A stretch of 64,000 bases of DNA from Adiantum capillus-veneris (lineage: Eukaryota; Streptophyta; Polypodiopsida; Polypodiales; Pteridaceae), in contig CM043959.1 of assembly GCA_014529385.2 (NCBI GenBank), positions 93,754,529 to 93,818,528 of the forward strand, written 5' to 3'. The notes beneath the pieces are model-generated. The model was given only the letters and a program-made list of their open reading frames with translations. It was not told where the DNA came from and made no database searches. The translations under genes were made by a program, and so were the position numbers. This document shows, piece by piece, positions 25,536-35,374 of the stretch (the stretch's first letter is position 1; the number at the start of each line of letters is the position of its first letter).

Positions 25536-25859
25536 TAGGGGCCAAGGGCATTGAAGAAGGTAGTTTTGAGTAGGCTTTTCTAGCCTTTTTTTTAGACAAA
25601 TGTAGGATGTGGACCTAAAGGGTTGCTTTCTCTCTCTAGCTTTTTTTAAAGTGAAGGAAGCATAGGGGTGTGTCCACATCAGCAATTCCGTGGGTCAAAA
25701 AGAGTCAAAATTTGACTTTTTTTAAAAATTTCATTTTTATTTGTTTTTTACTTAAAACTCCCTCCCAACATATATACATATCCAAAAATCATTTTTTGAC
25801 CCATTTTTTAACCCACAAGCTTAGAAAGTCCATTTTTTCAAAAATCTTTTCCCCCAAAA

Positions 25860-26040
25860 AGTAATAAACATTTTGTTCTCTCATCCTCCTCCCTCCTCCC
25901 TCCTCCCTCCTCTCTCCCTCTCCCTCTCCTCTCCCTCTCTGCCCCTACCTTCCTCCTCCTCCCCAATCTCTCCCTCCCCTCCCTCCCTCCTTCTCTCCTC
26001 CCATCCTGCTCGGCCTCTCTACCCTTCCCCCTCTATCTTT
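25860..26040. repeat. Pyrimidine-rich leader of the transposase-like gene
   Basis: About 180 bp of CTCCTCCCTCC-type sequence directly upstream of the first exon, a probable promoter or 5' leader. A similar CCACCTTCTCCTCCC leader precedes the minus-strand gene at the other end of the element. Confidence 0.5.
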
Positions 26041-26071
26041 TCATCATTTGCTTCCTCACGCAACAGCTTCC

Positions 26072-29022
26072 ATGGTGCTCACGGACATCACAAATGGTTT
26101 GCTTCCACCACCACGTACTCCGCACACCAAAAGCATACATATTCGCTTATCCATGGCATTTGCACCGAAGACCACTAGTGAAGGTGATCAAAGGTCATCA
26201 CAGGAACGTCGCACCGCTTGTGAGACCAATGTTGACATTTGGGTGGATGGCCATTTGTACCCTTACGATCCTATAAGCCGCTTCCATCCACCGTTTAATA
26301 GCGTTTCCACATTTCTTCAATTTCTTGGGAGGGGAGAAGCAGGCTTGTTAGGCTATTGCAAGCGGCTGTGTATGGGTGCAGGTGCTTCTTTGCATATGTG
26401 GATGCACGAATGTCAAGCTCTTCACCTCAAGACGACGGCATTACAAGAGAGTGTTGCCTCTTCGGAGAGGGTAGTTAAAAGTCTTGAACAACAAATGCAA
26501 GAAAAGGAGTCCCACATCCAGAAGCTTACCAACACCATCACATACTTGAAAGAAACACCCCTTGGTGCAAGGGAACGCAAACGTCCGTATTCATCCATTG
26601 AAACTCTTGCACATTCCGGAGGAGCACGCAAACGACGAGTTACAGCCACAAGGTGATTTGGTCTTTACTTGCATGCTGCATTCTTACTTCACACTATTTT
26701 CTAACATTTATGTTTATTTGTTGCTAAAAACTTCATCCATGAGGCATGCGGTGGAACAAGCCAAGATAATCGAGTCAACCTTCTCACTAGTTGTCTCAAT
26801 ACCGAGGACGTTATTTCTATCTTACAATCACCTGGAGGTAAGCACATTAAGGACGCAGTCACCAAGGACCTTATGCGTAAATTAAGAAATGTGGTTAATG
26901 ATGATGACGTTCAACAAGCTTGTGATGAGGCTGGAATCAGCACCAAAGCCTATCAGGCTATTTTTCAACTCCTAAAGGATGCCCTCAAAGAACATGGCAT
27001 TGTGGAAAACCTATTTCCCGTTCCTCACAAGGTCAAGCTCGCAAAGAAGGCCACAAACAAAGATGTGTTCTCCCGCATTGGGACATACCTACACATTGAG
27101 GACACAATGCCAACTTCCCTTTATGCTTCGTGCGCAACAAAGACAAGGGGAAAAGGTAAGAAACAATCCATAAGACCTTCGAATAAGGGCTTTCCTTACA
27201 CAATGTGGAACAATATTTTCGTGGATCTTAGAAGGCTTCAAGAAGCCATGCTTAGATTTTACGAGTTACCTGAAGAAGGTGACACACTTTACTTTTTTCT
27301 TTGGTATTATTCTTTTCATAGAAGCTGAAGTTTAAGGTCTTAGCACTATTTATTTTGTAGTGCTTGGCACAAAAGTCGCTTTTGTGCTGAAACTCGATGA
27401 GTGTCAAATAGTGAAAGGCCGAAGGTTAGAGAGGCTAAGTGTCACTCTAATGAACGAGGCCCTTCTGCAAACCAAGCGAAGGGATTCAGTCGAGCCATAT
27501 CCCACCCTATCTTTTAGCGTGCAATCAGAGAAAGACATTTGGTGGTTGGGTGCTATTGAGGTGCCCAAAGAGACCAATGGAGTACTTTCGTGGATTTTTG
27601 AGAGAACTCCATGGATCACAGAAGTAATACACTCCCAAATTGCAGGTCAGAAGTTGGAGATTGAGGGCTTTGGTAGTTATGATGTGGAGTGGCACTTAGG
27701 TGGCGATTTGAAGACCATAAAGTGTTTGCTTGGCTGCAAACAAGGGGCTTCTTCTCTCATGCCTTTTCCATTTTGCACTCGAGGGTACAAACCTAATGGA
27801 CAAAAATCACATAAGAGCACTGCAAAGGCGAGTTACATGCTTCCATGGCAAGGGCATGGAGAACAAGGGTTAGATTGTCATGATGTCGGAGATGAAGGTA
27901 GAGAATGGGAAGCGTCTATTCTGAGATGTCCCATGCTCAATGCCCCAGACCGTGATCAAAAGGACCACACTTGGAATCCAATCTTTCGATTTCCTTTATC
28001 GAATGTACATTTTTGTACATTACACGCATTCATGCGTATTTTTGATAGGCTATTGAAGCTCCACATTGACTATGCTTTCACAATGAAACCGTTGGAAAAG
28101 TCCCAGGAAGCGATCGAAAGAGTGGAGGTACTCTTGAATTCCATTGGCTGTCACGGTGGAAATGTGTCTATAGTTGCTGCAAAGAACACAGGGGAGGCCC
28201 ATGAAATTGCTCAACAAGTGTCAATGAGTGGACAAAAAGCTAGACACTTTTTGAAGAAAGTTTCCCAAGGAAAGCCAAGTCGATATGATGCTCAAAGCAG
28301 CTCCAACCAGCAGGCAGGTAACCTTTGGGAGCTTTGGAAGGAGTTATGCAAAGCTACTACTGACAATGATTCAAATGGCGAGCTTGCAAACAAGCGCAAG
28401 CAAGTTTGGGCCCATTTTGATAAAATGGTCAAGCTTATGAGCCTTAAAAGCACAACAGAAGAACAACGGCAATCATTTCAAGAAGCTTTGGTGGATTTTA
28501 CCAAGGTCTTCACCCTTTCTTGGGATGAAAATAACATCACACATTACATGGTAAGTCATTCATGGTGTATTCATTACAAGGGATTGTTTTTATTTACTAA
28601 TGTGGATCGTTTGCTCATATGAACAGCATATCTTGTTTGCGCATGGTGCATTTTTTATGCACAAGTATGGATCGCTTGAAATTTTTAGCACTCAAGGCAT
28701 GGAGAAGTCCCATTATCGAGCAAGGGGAGTGTACTTCAAAAATACTCGACATGGTGGTGGAATGGTGCAATCCAATTATTTGGAGGAGATGTTCAACTGG
28801 TTTTTTCGCACAACATTTGCTCGTAAGCTCACAATGGAGCGTGCGCAACAATCCAAGATTGCTATTGAAGTGCGCAAATGGAGTCGTCAAGAGCATAGCA
28901 ACAAGTGGCAAATGTCGCAAGGTCCCACCAAGCATGCTGCATGGCGGCGATGCAGAGTGCGACAAGGATCAAAGTGGATACTGCGCGAGTCACTAAACGT
29001 GAACGCAGGGTCCAACTCTTAG
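26072..29022 (+). CDS. Transposase-like protein of the 10-kb element, four exons
   Basis: Proposed exons are 26,072-26,652, 26,761-27,278, 27,361-28,550 and 28,627-29,022, joined in frame by GT-AG introns of 108, 82 and 76 bp; the product is about 894 residues. I chose the ATG at 26,072. Residues about 116-165 look like a coiled coil (ALQESVASSERVVKSLEQQM), followed by basic stretches (RKRP, RKRR), possible nuclear signals. A candidate D-D-E triad is D379 (VLKLDECQ), D482 (GGDLKTIKCLLGCKQGASS) and E789 (FSTQGMEKSHYRARGVYF). A helical block LHAFMRIFDRLLKLH lies near 588. These blocks resemble large uncharacterised proteins scattered in invertebrates, protists and mosses ('GD..FL...G.SGAS...C', 'H..LRI.D.L'), which I take to be transposases. 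It probably mobilises the element in the nucleus. The first intron is the least certain. Confidence 0.7.
27279..27360 (+). other. Intron 2 of the transposase-like gene
   Basis: Donor AAG|GTGACA, acceptor TTTTGTAG, 82 bp, phase 1. It joins ELPEE to VLGTKVAFVLKLDE in frame and removes a stop that otherwise ends the upstream frame. Confidence 0.75.
28551..28626 (+). other. Intron 3 of the transposase-like gene
   Basis: Strong donor ATG|GTAAGT and acceptor GAACAG, 76 bp, phase 0. It joins NNITHYM to HILFAHGAFFMHKYGSLEIF, restoring the continuous conserved C-terminal block. Confidence 0.85.
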
Positions 29023-29096
29023 CGACATGTTTATTTAAAAAATAATACTTCTTTTAAAAAAATTAGTGTGAACAGGGCCCTTTTTAAATGGACCCT

Positions 29097-29104
29097 TATA
29101 AATA
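29097..29104 (+). promoter_or_regulatory. TATA box of the histone H3-like gene
   Basis: TATAAATA lies 58 bp before the ATG, in the 139-bp gap between the transposase-like stop codon and the histone-like start. It suggests separate transcription of the two genes. Confidence 0.6.
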
Positions 29105-29161
29105 TTGCATGCTCTCATAAATCACTCATTTCTTAAGAACAGGTGAGCTCTTACCAACGAA

Positions 29162-30058
29162 ATGGCGCGCACCAAACAAACCGCGAAAGAGCATCCGCCT
29201 GCCAACAAAAACACCCTCCAAGGATGTGAGAAGCCGTCATGGCTTAAAGGCACAAGAAAACGGCCACGAACACCTGGCCGTTCAAGGAACTCTTCTGGTA
29301 GTGGGCATGGTAGATCTGCACGAGAGTCATCAAGGACTGTTGAATCTCCACCTCCTCAAGATATAACACCTAGAAAGAGAATGAAGCAACGTGCCCAACG
29401 CTGGAGAGAAGCAGAGGGCCAGCAAACATCAGAGTCCGATAGGGAGCAGCCGGCGTGCCCCCAATCACAAGCAGGACCATCCAGGACTCGGGTGGTCAAT
29501 ACAGACACCGAATCAGAGAGTGAGCCACCATGGCTGCGAGAAAAAATACCGCGCACATAGCAGGTGGCCGTTGGGGGGAAGACATTGCCTCAAGGCAAGG
29601 GAGCTCTCCCCACACGACAAGATCGGCAACCAAGGGAAGAGGAAGAATCAGAACATGCTGCAGAACCAGCCCCTAAGCATGTAAACAGACGCAAGTCTAA
29701 GTTTTTCAAGAAGCCTTCACGCCGCCCGCCAGCAAATGTGCAAGTGCCCCCAAGACAACCGCAGCGGCGCCAAAAAATAGCAAGGGCATTTGCAGAAATC
29801 CGCCACTACCAGAAGACGACGGAGCTCTTGATTCGACGCGCCCCCTTTGCTCGCACTGTGAAGGAAGTGCTTCAAAGCTATGGAAATCAGTATAGAATGC
29901 AAGCAATAGCGCTAGAGGCTATTCAAGAAGCTACAGAGGCCCACATCATTTCAGTGTTGGAAGATACCAACCTATGTGCCATTCATGCAAAGCGAGTGAC
30001 AATACAGCCAAAAGATATGCAGCTTGCACGACGATTGCGACGAGACTTCGAGCATTAG
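29162..30058 (+). CDS. Divergent histone H3 with long N-terminal tail, carried by the 10-kb element
   Basis: The predicted protein begins [13 protein letters not shown]; the first eight residues equal the canonical H3 N terminus, including K4. A long basic, Ser/Pro-rich tail follows ([17 protein letters not shown]). The C-terminal 90 residues, from about 29,790, are an H3 histone fold: [20 protein letters not shown], then [12 protein letters not shown], then [20 protein letters not shown] and QLARRLRRD. By hand about 51 of 85 positions equal canonical H3, with loop 1 of normal length. An in-frame TAG at 29,558 separates tail and fold. A GT-AG intron at 29,520-29,594 (GTGAGC...CTCAAG, 75 nt) would remove it in frame, giving about 273 residues. 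Otherwise the gene is interrupted, or two proteins are made. The fold keeps the residues for pairing with H4, so nucleosome incorporation is plausible. It is not CENH3-like in loop 1. Probably a captured host H3 gene. Confidence 0.85.
29520..29594 (+). other. Candidate intron in the histone H3-like gene
   Basis: Donor AGA|GTGAGC and acceptor CCTCAAG, 75 nt, close in size to the other introns of this element. Removal keeps the frame and excises the TAG codon between tail and histone fold. It is inferred from sequence only. Confidence 0.45.
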
Positions 30059-30215
30059 CCGAAGTTACCCCTCTTTTTGTATTGCACACCCTTATCTTTG
30101 TAATGATTTGACTTTCCAATGACAATATGCTCAACAGTTGTGTCTACTCTGTCTATTATCTTTGTAATTTCAAGGTATGTATGTAATTGTAGTCAATTTC
30201 AGTAAATTTGTGCAT

Positions 30216-30365
30216 TTTAAGTACCCTTAGGGGTAGATAAGCCTACAAGGGGCAGAAAAAGGCCTGGCCACAAGGGCCATTTGCATGGATGGGCCATTTG
30301 CGCGCCCTTGTGGCCAGGCCTTTTTCTGCCCCTTGTAGGCTTATCTACCCCCAAGGGTACTTAAA
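30216..30365. repeat. Palindrome 1
   Basis: Arms of about 61 nt with one mismatch (TTTAAGTACCC... to CCACAAGGG) around a 28-nt centre that itself repeats GGGCCATTTGC. Confidence 0.9.
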
Positions 30366-30700
30366 ATAACCAAATTTACTAAAACCTATTGGTTTTGCAT
30401 CAATATTTTATATGGATCCTTATGGACACCTTTTTTTGGTCATTTCAAGCTTTGAATTCCCTATAGGATATCAAAACAAATAACATATTGTGAAACCAAG
30501 TGTCCAATGTAATTTGACTTTTTGGTGCAAGGGTGTAGTAGGTAGAGCTAAAGCAAGTGATAGTTTGCTGGAAACTTCATTTTATAATTGATTTGAGCTT
30601 TTTTAGTGTCCTTGAGTGTGAACATATACTGGAATTGCCATAAAAAGGTTGCATTTAAATGAATGATGCAAAACCAATCCATTGCAATAAATTTGTGCTT

Positions 30701-30865
30701 TTTAAGTACCCTAGGGGGTAGATTGTCCTATAAGGGGCAAAAAAAGCCTGGCCACAAGGGCGCGCAAATGGCCCATCCAAAACGATGGATGGGCCATTTG
30801 CGCGCCCTTGTGGCCAGGCCTTTTTCTACCCCTTGTAGGCTTATCTACCCCCAAGGGTACTTAAA
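30701..30865. repeat. Palindrome 2
   Basis: Arms of about 79 nt with few mismatches around a centre of about six bases (AAACGA). The stem includes GGCCACAAGGGCGCGCAAAT. Confidence 0.9.
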
Positions 30866-31200
30866 ATAACCAAATTTACTAAAACCTATTGGTTTTGCAT
30901 CAATATTTTATATGGATCCTTATGGACACCTTTTTTTGGTCATTTCAAGCTTTGAATTCCGTATAGGATATCAAAACAAATAACATATTGTGAAACCAAG
31001 TGTCCAATGTAATTTGACTTTTTGGTGCAAGGGTGTAGTAGGTAGAGCTAAAGCAAGTGATAGTTTGCTGGAAACTTCATTTCATAATTGATTTGAGCTT
31101 TTCTAGTGTCCTTGAGTGTGAACATATACTGGAATTTCCATAAAAAGGTTGCATTTAAATGAATGATGCAAAACCAATCCATTGCAATAAATTTGTGCTT

Positions 31201-31366
31201 TTTAAGTACCCTAGGGGGTAGATTGGCCTATAAGGGGCAAAAAAATGCATGGCCACAAGGGCGCGCAAATGGCCCATCCAAAACTGATGGATGGGCCATT
31301 TGCACACCCTTGTGGCCAGGCATTTTTTGCCCCTTATAGGCTAATCTAACCCCCTAGGGTACTTAA
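31201..31366. repeat. Palindrome 3
   Basis: Arms of about 79 nt with few mismatches around a short centre (AAAACTG). It is closely related to palindrome 2 but has compensating changes in both arms (for example GCATGGCC with GGCCAGGC). Confidence 0.9.
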
Positions 31367-31516
31367 AAATCACAATTATACTCAAATTGACTGCAATTAC
31401 ATACCTTGAAATAACAAAGTCAAAAAACAATTCATATCACCAATTGAAACAATTTTCGAGATTGACAAATCAGATTGAAAAGAATTTGCAATATAGAGAG
31501 ACAATTTCAAATATTT

Positions 31517-31522
31517 TTTATT
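31517..31522 (-). terminator. Polyadenylation signal of the 495-residue gene
   Basis: AATAAA on the minus strand, 24 nt after the stop codon of the gene starting at 33,122. Confidence 0.5.
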
Positions 31523-31545
31523 CCTTCTGGCACGGTGATTTTACA

Positions 31546-33122
31546 TCATGTATCTGAGGAGTTCAGAATTTTTTTGACCATTTCCTGGCGCCTATTTTGC
31601 GCGTAAGGCAACTCCCCAGTCAAGAGGGACTGCGCTATGGCATTTGGGTCAGTTGAGCCAATGGAAGCATGTATCCCTATCTGGGCAAGCACTTTACCAT
31701 GAAAGCCAGTGCCAAATGCTGTGCATACAAGGGATCTACGCACTAGGAACACTTGATGCGCAGTTTGAGCAATGGTACTCAAACACAAAAACTTGCTCAA
31801 AGCTTTTAACGACCAAGTCATAAAATGGGCTTGGGGAGTAAATTCATTATGGATAATGGCCACATCGCCAGGGGGGAGTTGTCCGAGGTAATGCGCAAGG
31901 GAAGCTTGAGTTCCAAAGCCCGTCCGCTTGCCACCCTTCCTTGCAGCAAAATCATCAACCTCCACAACATCATGTCATAAACCGATGAAGGTTGAGAAAA
32001 AAGACACAAAGGATAAAATAGTAACATGAAAATTAGGATACAGTTTACCTCCTGCTCCTTGTCATCCTCCTCCCTATTGCCCTTTGCATCCAAGTCAATG
32101 GTCCCATGCACCACAGATACAAGCTTTGGATCATCAGATGGGAGGTTGCATAATGGCATAGGCATCCTAGCAGCCTCAACCTTGGCTTGCGTGGCTTGGA
32201 AATCTTCATCAGCCACGTGCAACTGCTCTGCTGCCAGGACCTCCGCACATACAACTGCAATAGTGTCAGCAACAGAGTCCCCATCTGGCAAGAGCTTGCT
32301 TTCTAGGGCATCTGGCGTATTGACTAAGGGACATTTGCTGCTGTTGCATAGCACGCTCAAGCATTCATCCATGCGCAGGCCAAATGCTTTTTCCAAATCA
32401 TGCAGGAACACAAACTCCTCCCCATCCACTAACACTGAGGAGAAGCGGCTAAATTCTACCTCTGGGATAGCCACATCCGTCAGTGGTAGTGGCACTAGAG
32501 TGTCACTAGGGCCAGCCGCAACTATGTATTTCTCAACCACTTCCTCAAGACCCCTAGGGTACTCGAGCTGGTGTGCTTTTCCTTCCGTTGCAGGGTTCAT
32601 GGGGATAACCTGCTGCTCCTTGGTGTCCTTGATAAAGGACCCAACTTGAAGGTGTGGTAAGCGGAGCTCCTCCAAATCAGGTTCCTCGCTCACCAAGAAG
32701 ATAAATGTTGCGAGCCGAGAAAGGTACTCCACCCCCAACTTGCGCTTCTTGAGTGCTGACACCCCAGGGGCTTGCTCGTCCAAGTAATGGCCTGCATTGG
32801 TTGCAATTTCTTGGAATCGTTGCAACCGCTTGGCGAATGGGCGATCACCTTTGTGTATATAGCGCAAAAGATCGCAAGGCACCCAGATCCCTGCATGTGG
32901 GGGGATAGATACAGAATATTTTATGATGTGCTCCTCCATGAACGCAGAAATCTCCTCAAATGCATCCATGTGAAGGGCAACTGTGGCGTCAAGGTCAGGG
33001 AGATGAGTAAAAAAGGTGTGGAGGTCCAACTTCCCTTTGTATTTGGTGTCCTCGAGGAAGAGGATGAAGTGTGACAAAGGGGTGGATGTGGGTACAGATG
33101 CAGAGGCTGTGGCAGCATCCAT
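31546..33122 (-). CDS. Unknown protein of the 10-kb element, two exons, about 495 residues
   Basis: Exon 1 is 33,122-32,049 and exon 2 is 31,959-31,546. The 89-bp intron has donor GAG|GTAAAC and acceptor TGGAG and is phase 0, joining DDKEQE to VDDFAARKGGKRTGFG. The start is the ATG reading MDAATASASVPTS. I do not recognise the family. Visible features: FTHLPDLDATVALHMDAFEE near the start, a basic KKRKLG (possible nuclear signal), an acidic EEDDKEQE before the intron, and a compact C-terminal region with LPPGDVAIIHNEFTPQAHF. There are no membrane segments or zinc knuckles. It lies downstream of, and in the same direction as, the 415-residue gene, and converges on the histone gene. A DNA-binding or accessory transposition role is possible but unsupported. 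Confidence 0.65.
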
Positions 33123-33365
33123 GTTTAGCCTGGGGTGTGGATAGAGAGTGGAGGAGCTCAGGAGTTGCAAAAGTGAAAATAGTGAATGAGTTAGGTGGCC
33201 CCCCTTTTATAATGTACCCTTTTTTTAAGACATTAAAAAGGCACTTTCACCAAAAAAATGATTTCTCATCCCAATGCAAAAAATTATATTCAAAGGCATG
33301 ATTTGCCGAAGCAAATCATGTTGATTACAGCGGGGATCAATATGAAAATTGCAAGAGTTACAAAG

Positions 33366-34694
33366 TTAATAGATCGATAGCATAGTTCCATCTATCCCCC
33401 AGTCCTCCTCGACCTTCAATTTGTCTTCCATTCTCTTCCCAATCTGCGAACATTCATTACAATAAGCATCTAATGATCGACAAACCATGATGTATTGAAA
33501 ATGTGGTGGAAGGATTCTCACCTTGTAACCTTGTAAACGAAATTGTGCTTGTTGAAGGGCCTCAAAACCCATAATAACCAAATGTTCTCGAACATTACTG
33601 AGAGTCCAATGCTTGTTCACTTGGACTGCCTCCAAAGCATCGTTGGGTATCTTCACTGCAATGTCAAAGCTTGCAATAGCGCCGTCTACACTCTGTAAGG
33701 GAGTCCACACTCCAAGCTTGCACATCCAACGATCATAGTGAAATCGTATGTACAAGGAGGTGCGGGATTTCAAATAGCGCATTCCAATACCTGAAGCTCC
33801 AACCTTACAACGGTACCGGTCCCCGTTGTGCATGCCCTCCACAAAACCCCAGTCCTCTTCTAAAAGCCTTCCTAATTCCTCGTAATGCGCATCTTTACAT
33901 ACAAGCATTGTGGTAGTCTCCACAAATCCAAACTCTTTAAAAATGTGCACAAAACAATGAATAGGCAAACACCAGCTCAAGCCCACAGACCAAGAAGCTT
34001 TAGAGTATTTCAAAGAGTTTTGGACATCCATTATCATCTTTTGCTTGAAAGATGCTACCGACCACAAATCTGGGACCTGCCACTCCATACTTAATAAGGA
34101 AGTTACTTTGATGGGTTCAAGCGTTCCAAATGCTTGTGTAGAAGTAGGGACAATATAGGAGTGAGAATAGAAGAAAATCCTTCTTTGAACCAGTTTGGTT
34201 GGGCAAAGATGCGGGAACATTATTGCTCCAATATCCGCATGTATAGCATTGAATGTGCCGGAGAGACTATGTAGTGGCTGCTCCTCCACCAACGTGGATG
34301 GAAATATGACTATAAATGCATGACAAATGTTAAGTATGCATTACACTGTGATTTCACACCTAGCTTTGTATTCTCAAAACATGTGCTTACAATGTGTTGG
34401 AAATCGAGGTGGTTGTTGCAAGTGCATGGTTGACATTGAGAAAACATGTTGCACAATGGCTATGGTCCCCTTGTCTTTGCGGTTCTTGAAGCCAAGGAGC
34501 TTTCCTTTCCAATGAAGATCCAAGTTTGCACGATTCCGCACACGATGAGGGCCAACAGCAGATGGTTGCATGTATACCCAAGCACCTTTGGTGAACTCTT
34601 GTGGTACCCACTCATCATCTACACCTCTAGTGTTGTGGCATGCAAGTGCTGTGACCTCATCCTTTGGTCGCCTTTGCGAAGTAGAGTTGGCCAT
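33366..34694 (-). CDS. Unknown protein of the 10-kb element, two exons, about 415 residues
   Basis: Exon 1 is 34,694-34,391 and exon 2 is 34,309-33,366. The 81-bp intron has donor ATT|GTAAGC and acceptor TTATAG and joins PRFPTH to FIFPSTLVEEQPLHSLSG in frame. The start codon begins MANSTSQRRPKDE after a CT-rich leader with a short minisatellite. The family is not recognised. Readable blocks are DEWVPQEFTKGAWVYMQPS, GKLLGFKNRKDKGT, LSWCLPIHCFVHIFKEFGF, RFHYDRWMCKLGVWTPLQS and a C-terminal CNECSQIGKRMEDKL. The mixed aromatic and basic composition without membrane segments suggests a globular protein. It is probably an element gene and not host DNA, since it lies inside the block that interrupts copia-2. 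Confidence 0.65.
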
Positions 34695-34782
34695 GGTTGA
34701 GCAAAGCAAACTAGGAGGAGGAGAAGAACCTTGCTTGTTGCTACAATGTAGGTGTGATAAAGTGATATGAGAAAATGGTCAA

Positions 34783-34885
34783 CCCTTGTGGCAATGGGAG
34801 GAGAAGGTGGACAACCCTTGCTTGGTGTGGCACTGGGAGGAGAAGGTGGATAAGTCTTGCTTGGTGTGGCAATGGAAGGTGGTAG
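34783..34885. repeat. Short minisatellite in the leader of the 415-residue gene
   Basis: Two and a half copies of a unit of about 42 bp containing GGGAGGAGAAGGTGGA and CTTGCTTGGTGTGGCA. Confidence 0.7.
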
Positions 34886-35274
34886 GGGAGGAGAGAGGAG
34901 CTTCCTTGCTGCAGCAATGGAGATGGTGTAAAGAGAGAGAGTGTTGGAGTAGAGGATGAGTGTGATGGTTGCAACCAAGGAGGGGTTGGAAAAGGGGTTC
35001 TAGAGAGAGAAAATCCCTTTTTGCCTAATAACTAATTTTGGGGGAGCTCTGGATAGCAAAAAAAGATTTTTTTTAAGTTTTTTAAAAATTTTGAATTTTA
35101 GGGTTTTTGGATGCACGTTTTGACTTTTTGAGATCAAAAAATGCTTTTTTGACCATAAAATAGTTTAGGGGGGATTTTCAGAAGATGAAATTTGAGTTTT
35201 GAAAATTTTCAAATTTTTGGGATTTTCTCAAAACCGGATCAAAAAGGAGAGAAGTTGGAGGTTCCAAATGGCCC

Positions 35275-35275
<1 letters not shown>

Positions 35276-35307
<32 letters not shown>
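35276..35307. repeat. Poly-C run of 32 bases near the right end of the 10-kb element
   Basis: An uninterrupted C32, followed by TA and C7. The opposite strand is G32, which can form G-quadruplexes. The exact length may be unreliable in the assembly. Confidence 0.9.
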
Positions 35308-35374
35308 TACCCCCCCACCTTCTCACTAGGTAAGAGCCCATTTAAAAAGTGTAAGACTACTTTGTCCCCCTACA

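Larger units (their letters stand above)
30168..31415. repeat. Central palindrome array between the convergent gene pairs
   Basis: Three long palindromes (30,216-30,365; 30,701-30,865; 31,201-31,366) lie between the plus-strand and minus-strand genes. The last two belong to a tandem duplication of about 500 bp (30,366-30,865 and 30,866-31,366). The outer flanks are also inverted copies of each other: TTTCAAGGTATGTATGTAATT near 30,170 on the plus strand and the same, slightly diverged, on the minus strand near 31,410. Thus the whole block is symmetrical. All palindromes begin TTTAAGTACCC and end GGGTACTTAAA. Confidence 0.9.

Noticed and set aside
25873-26178. Pro/Ser/Leu-rich open frame over the CTCCTCC tract
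   Set aside because: It is low-complexity translation of the pyrimidine-rich leader; the transposase-like exon uses another frame.
29564-30058. The histone as a CENH3 (centromeric H3)
   Set aside because: Loop 1 has the canonical H3 length, and the [10 protein letters not shown] end and [12 protein letters not shown] block follow canonical H3. An N terminus of MARTKQTA is also typical of H3 and not of CENH3.
30216-31366. The spaced palindromes as a CRISPR-like array
   Set aside because: Units are 150-166-bp hairpins, two in a 500-bp tandem duplication with near-identical spacers, in a plant nuclear context.
32026-32649. A 207-codon plus-strand open frame
   Set aside because: It lies antisense within the first exon of the 495-residue gene, whose frame is longer and splices cleanly.
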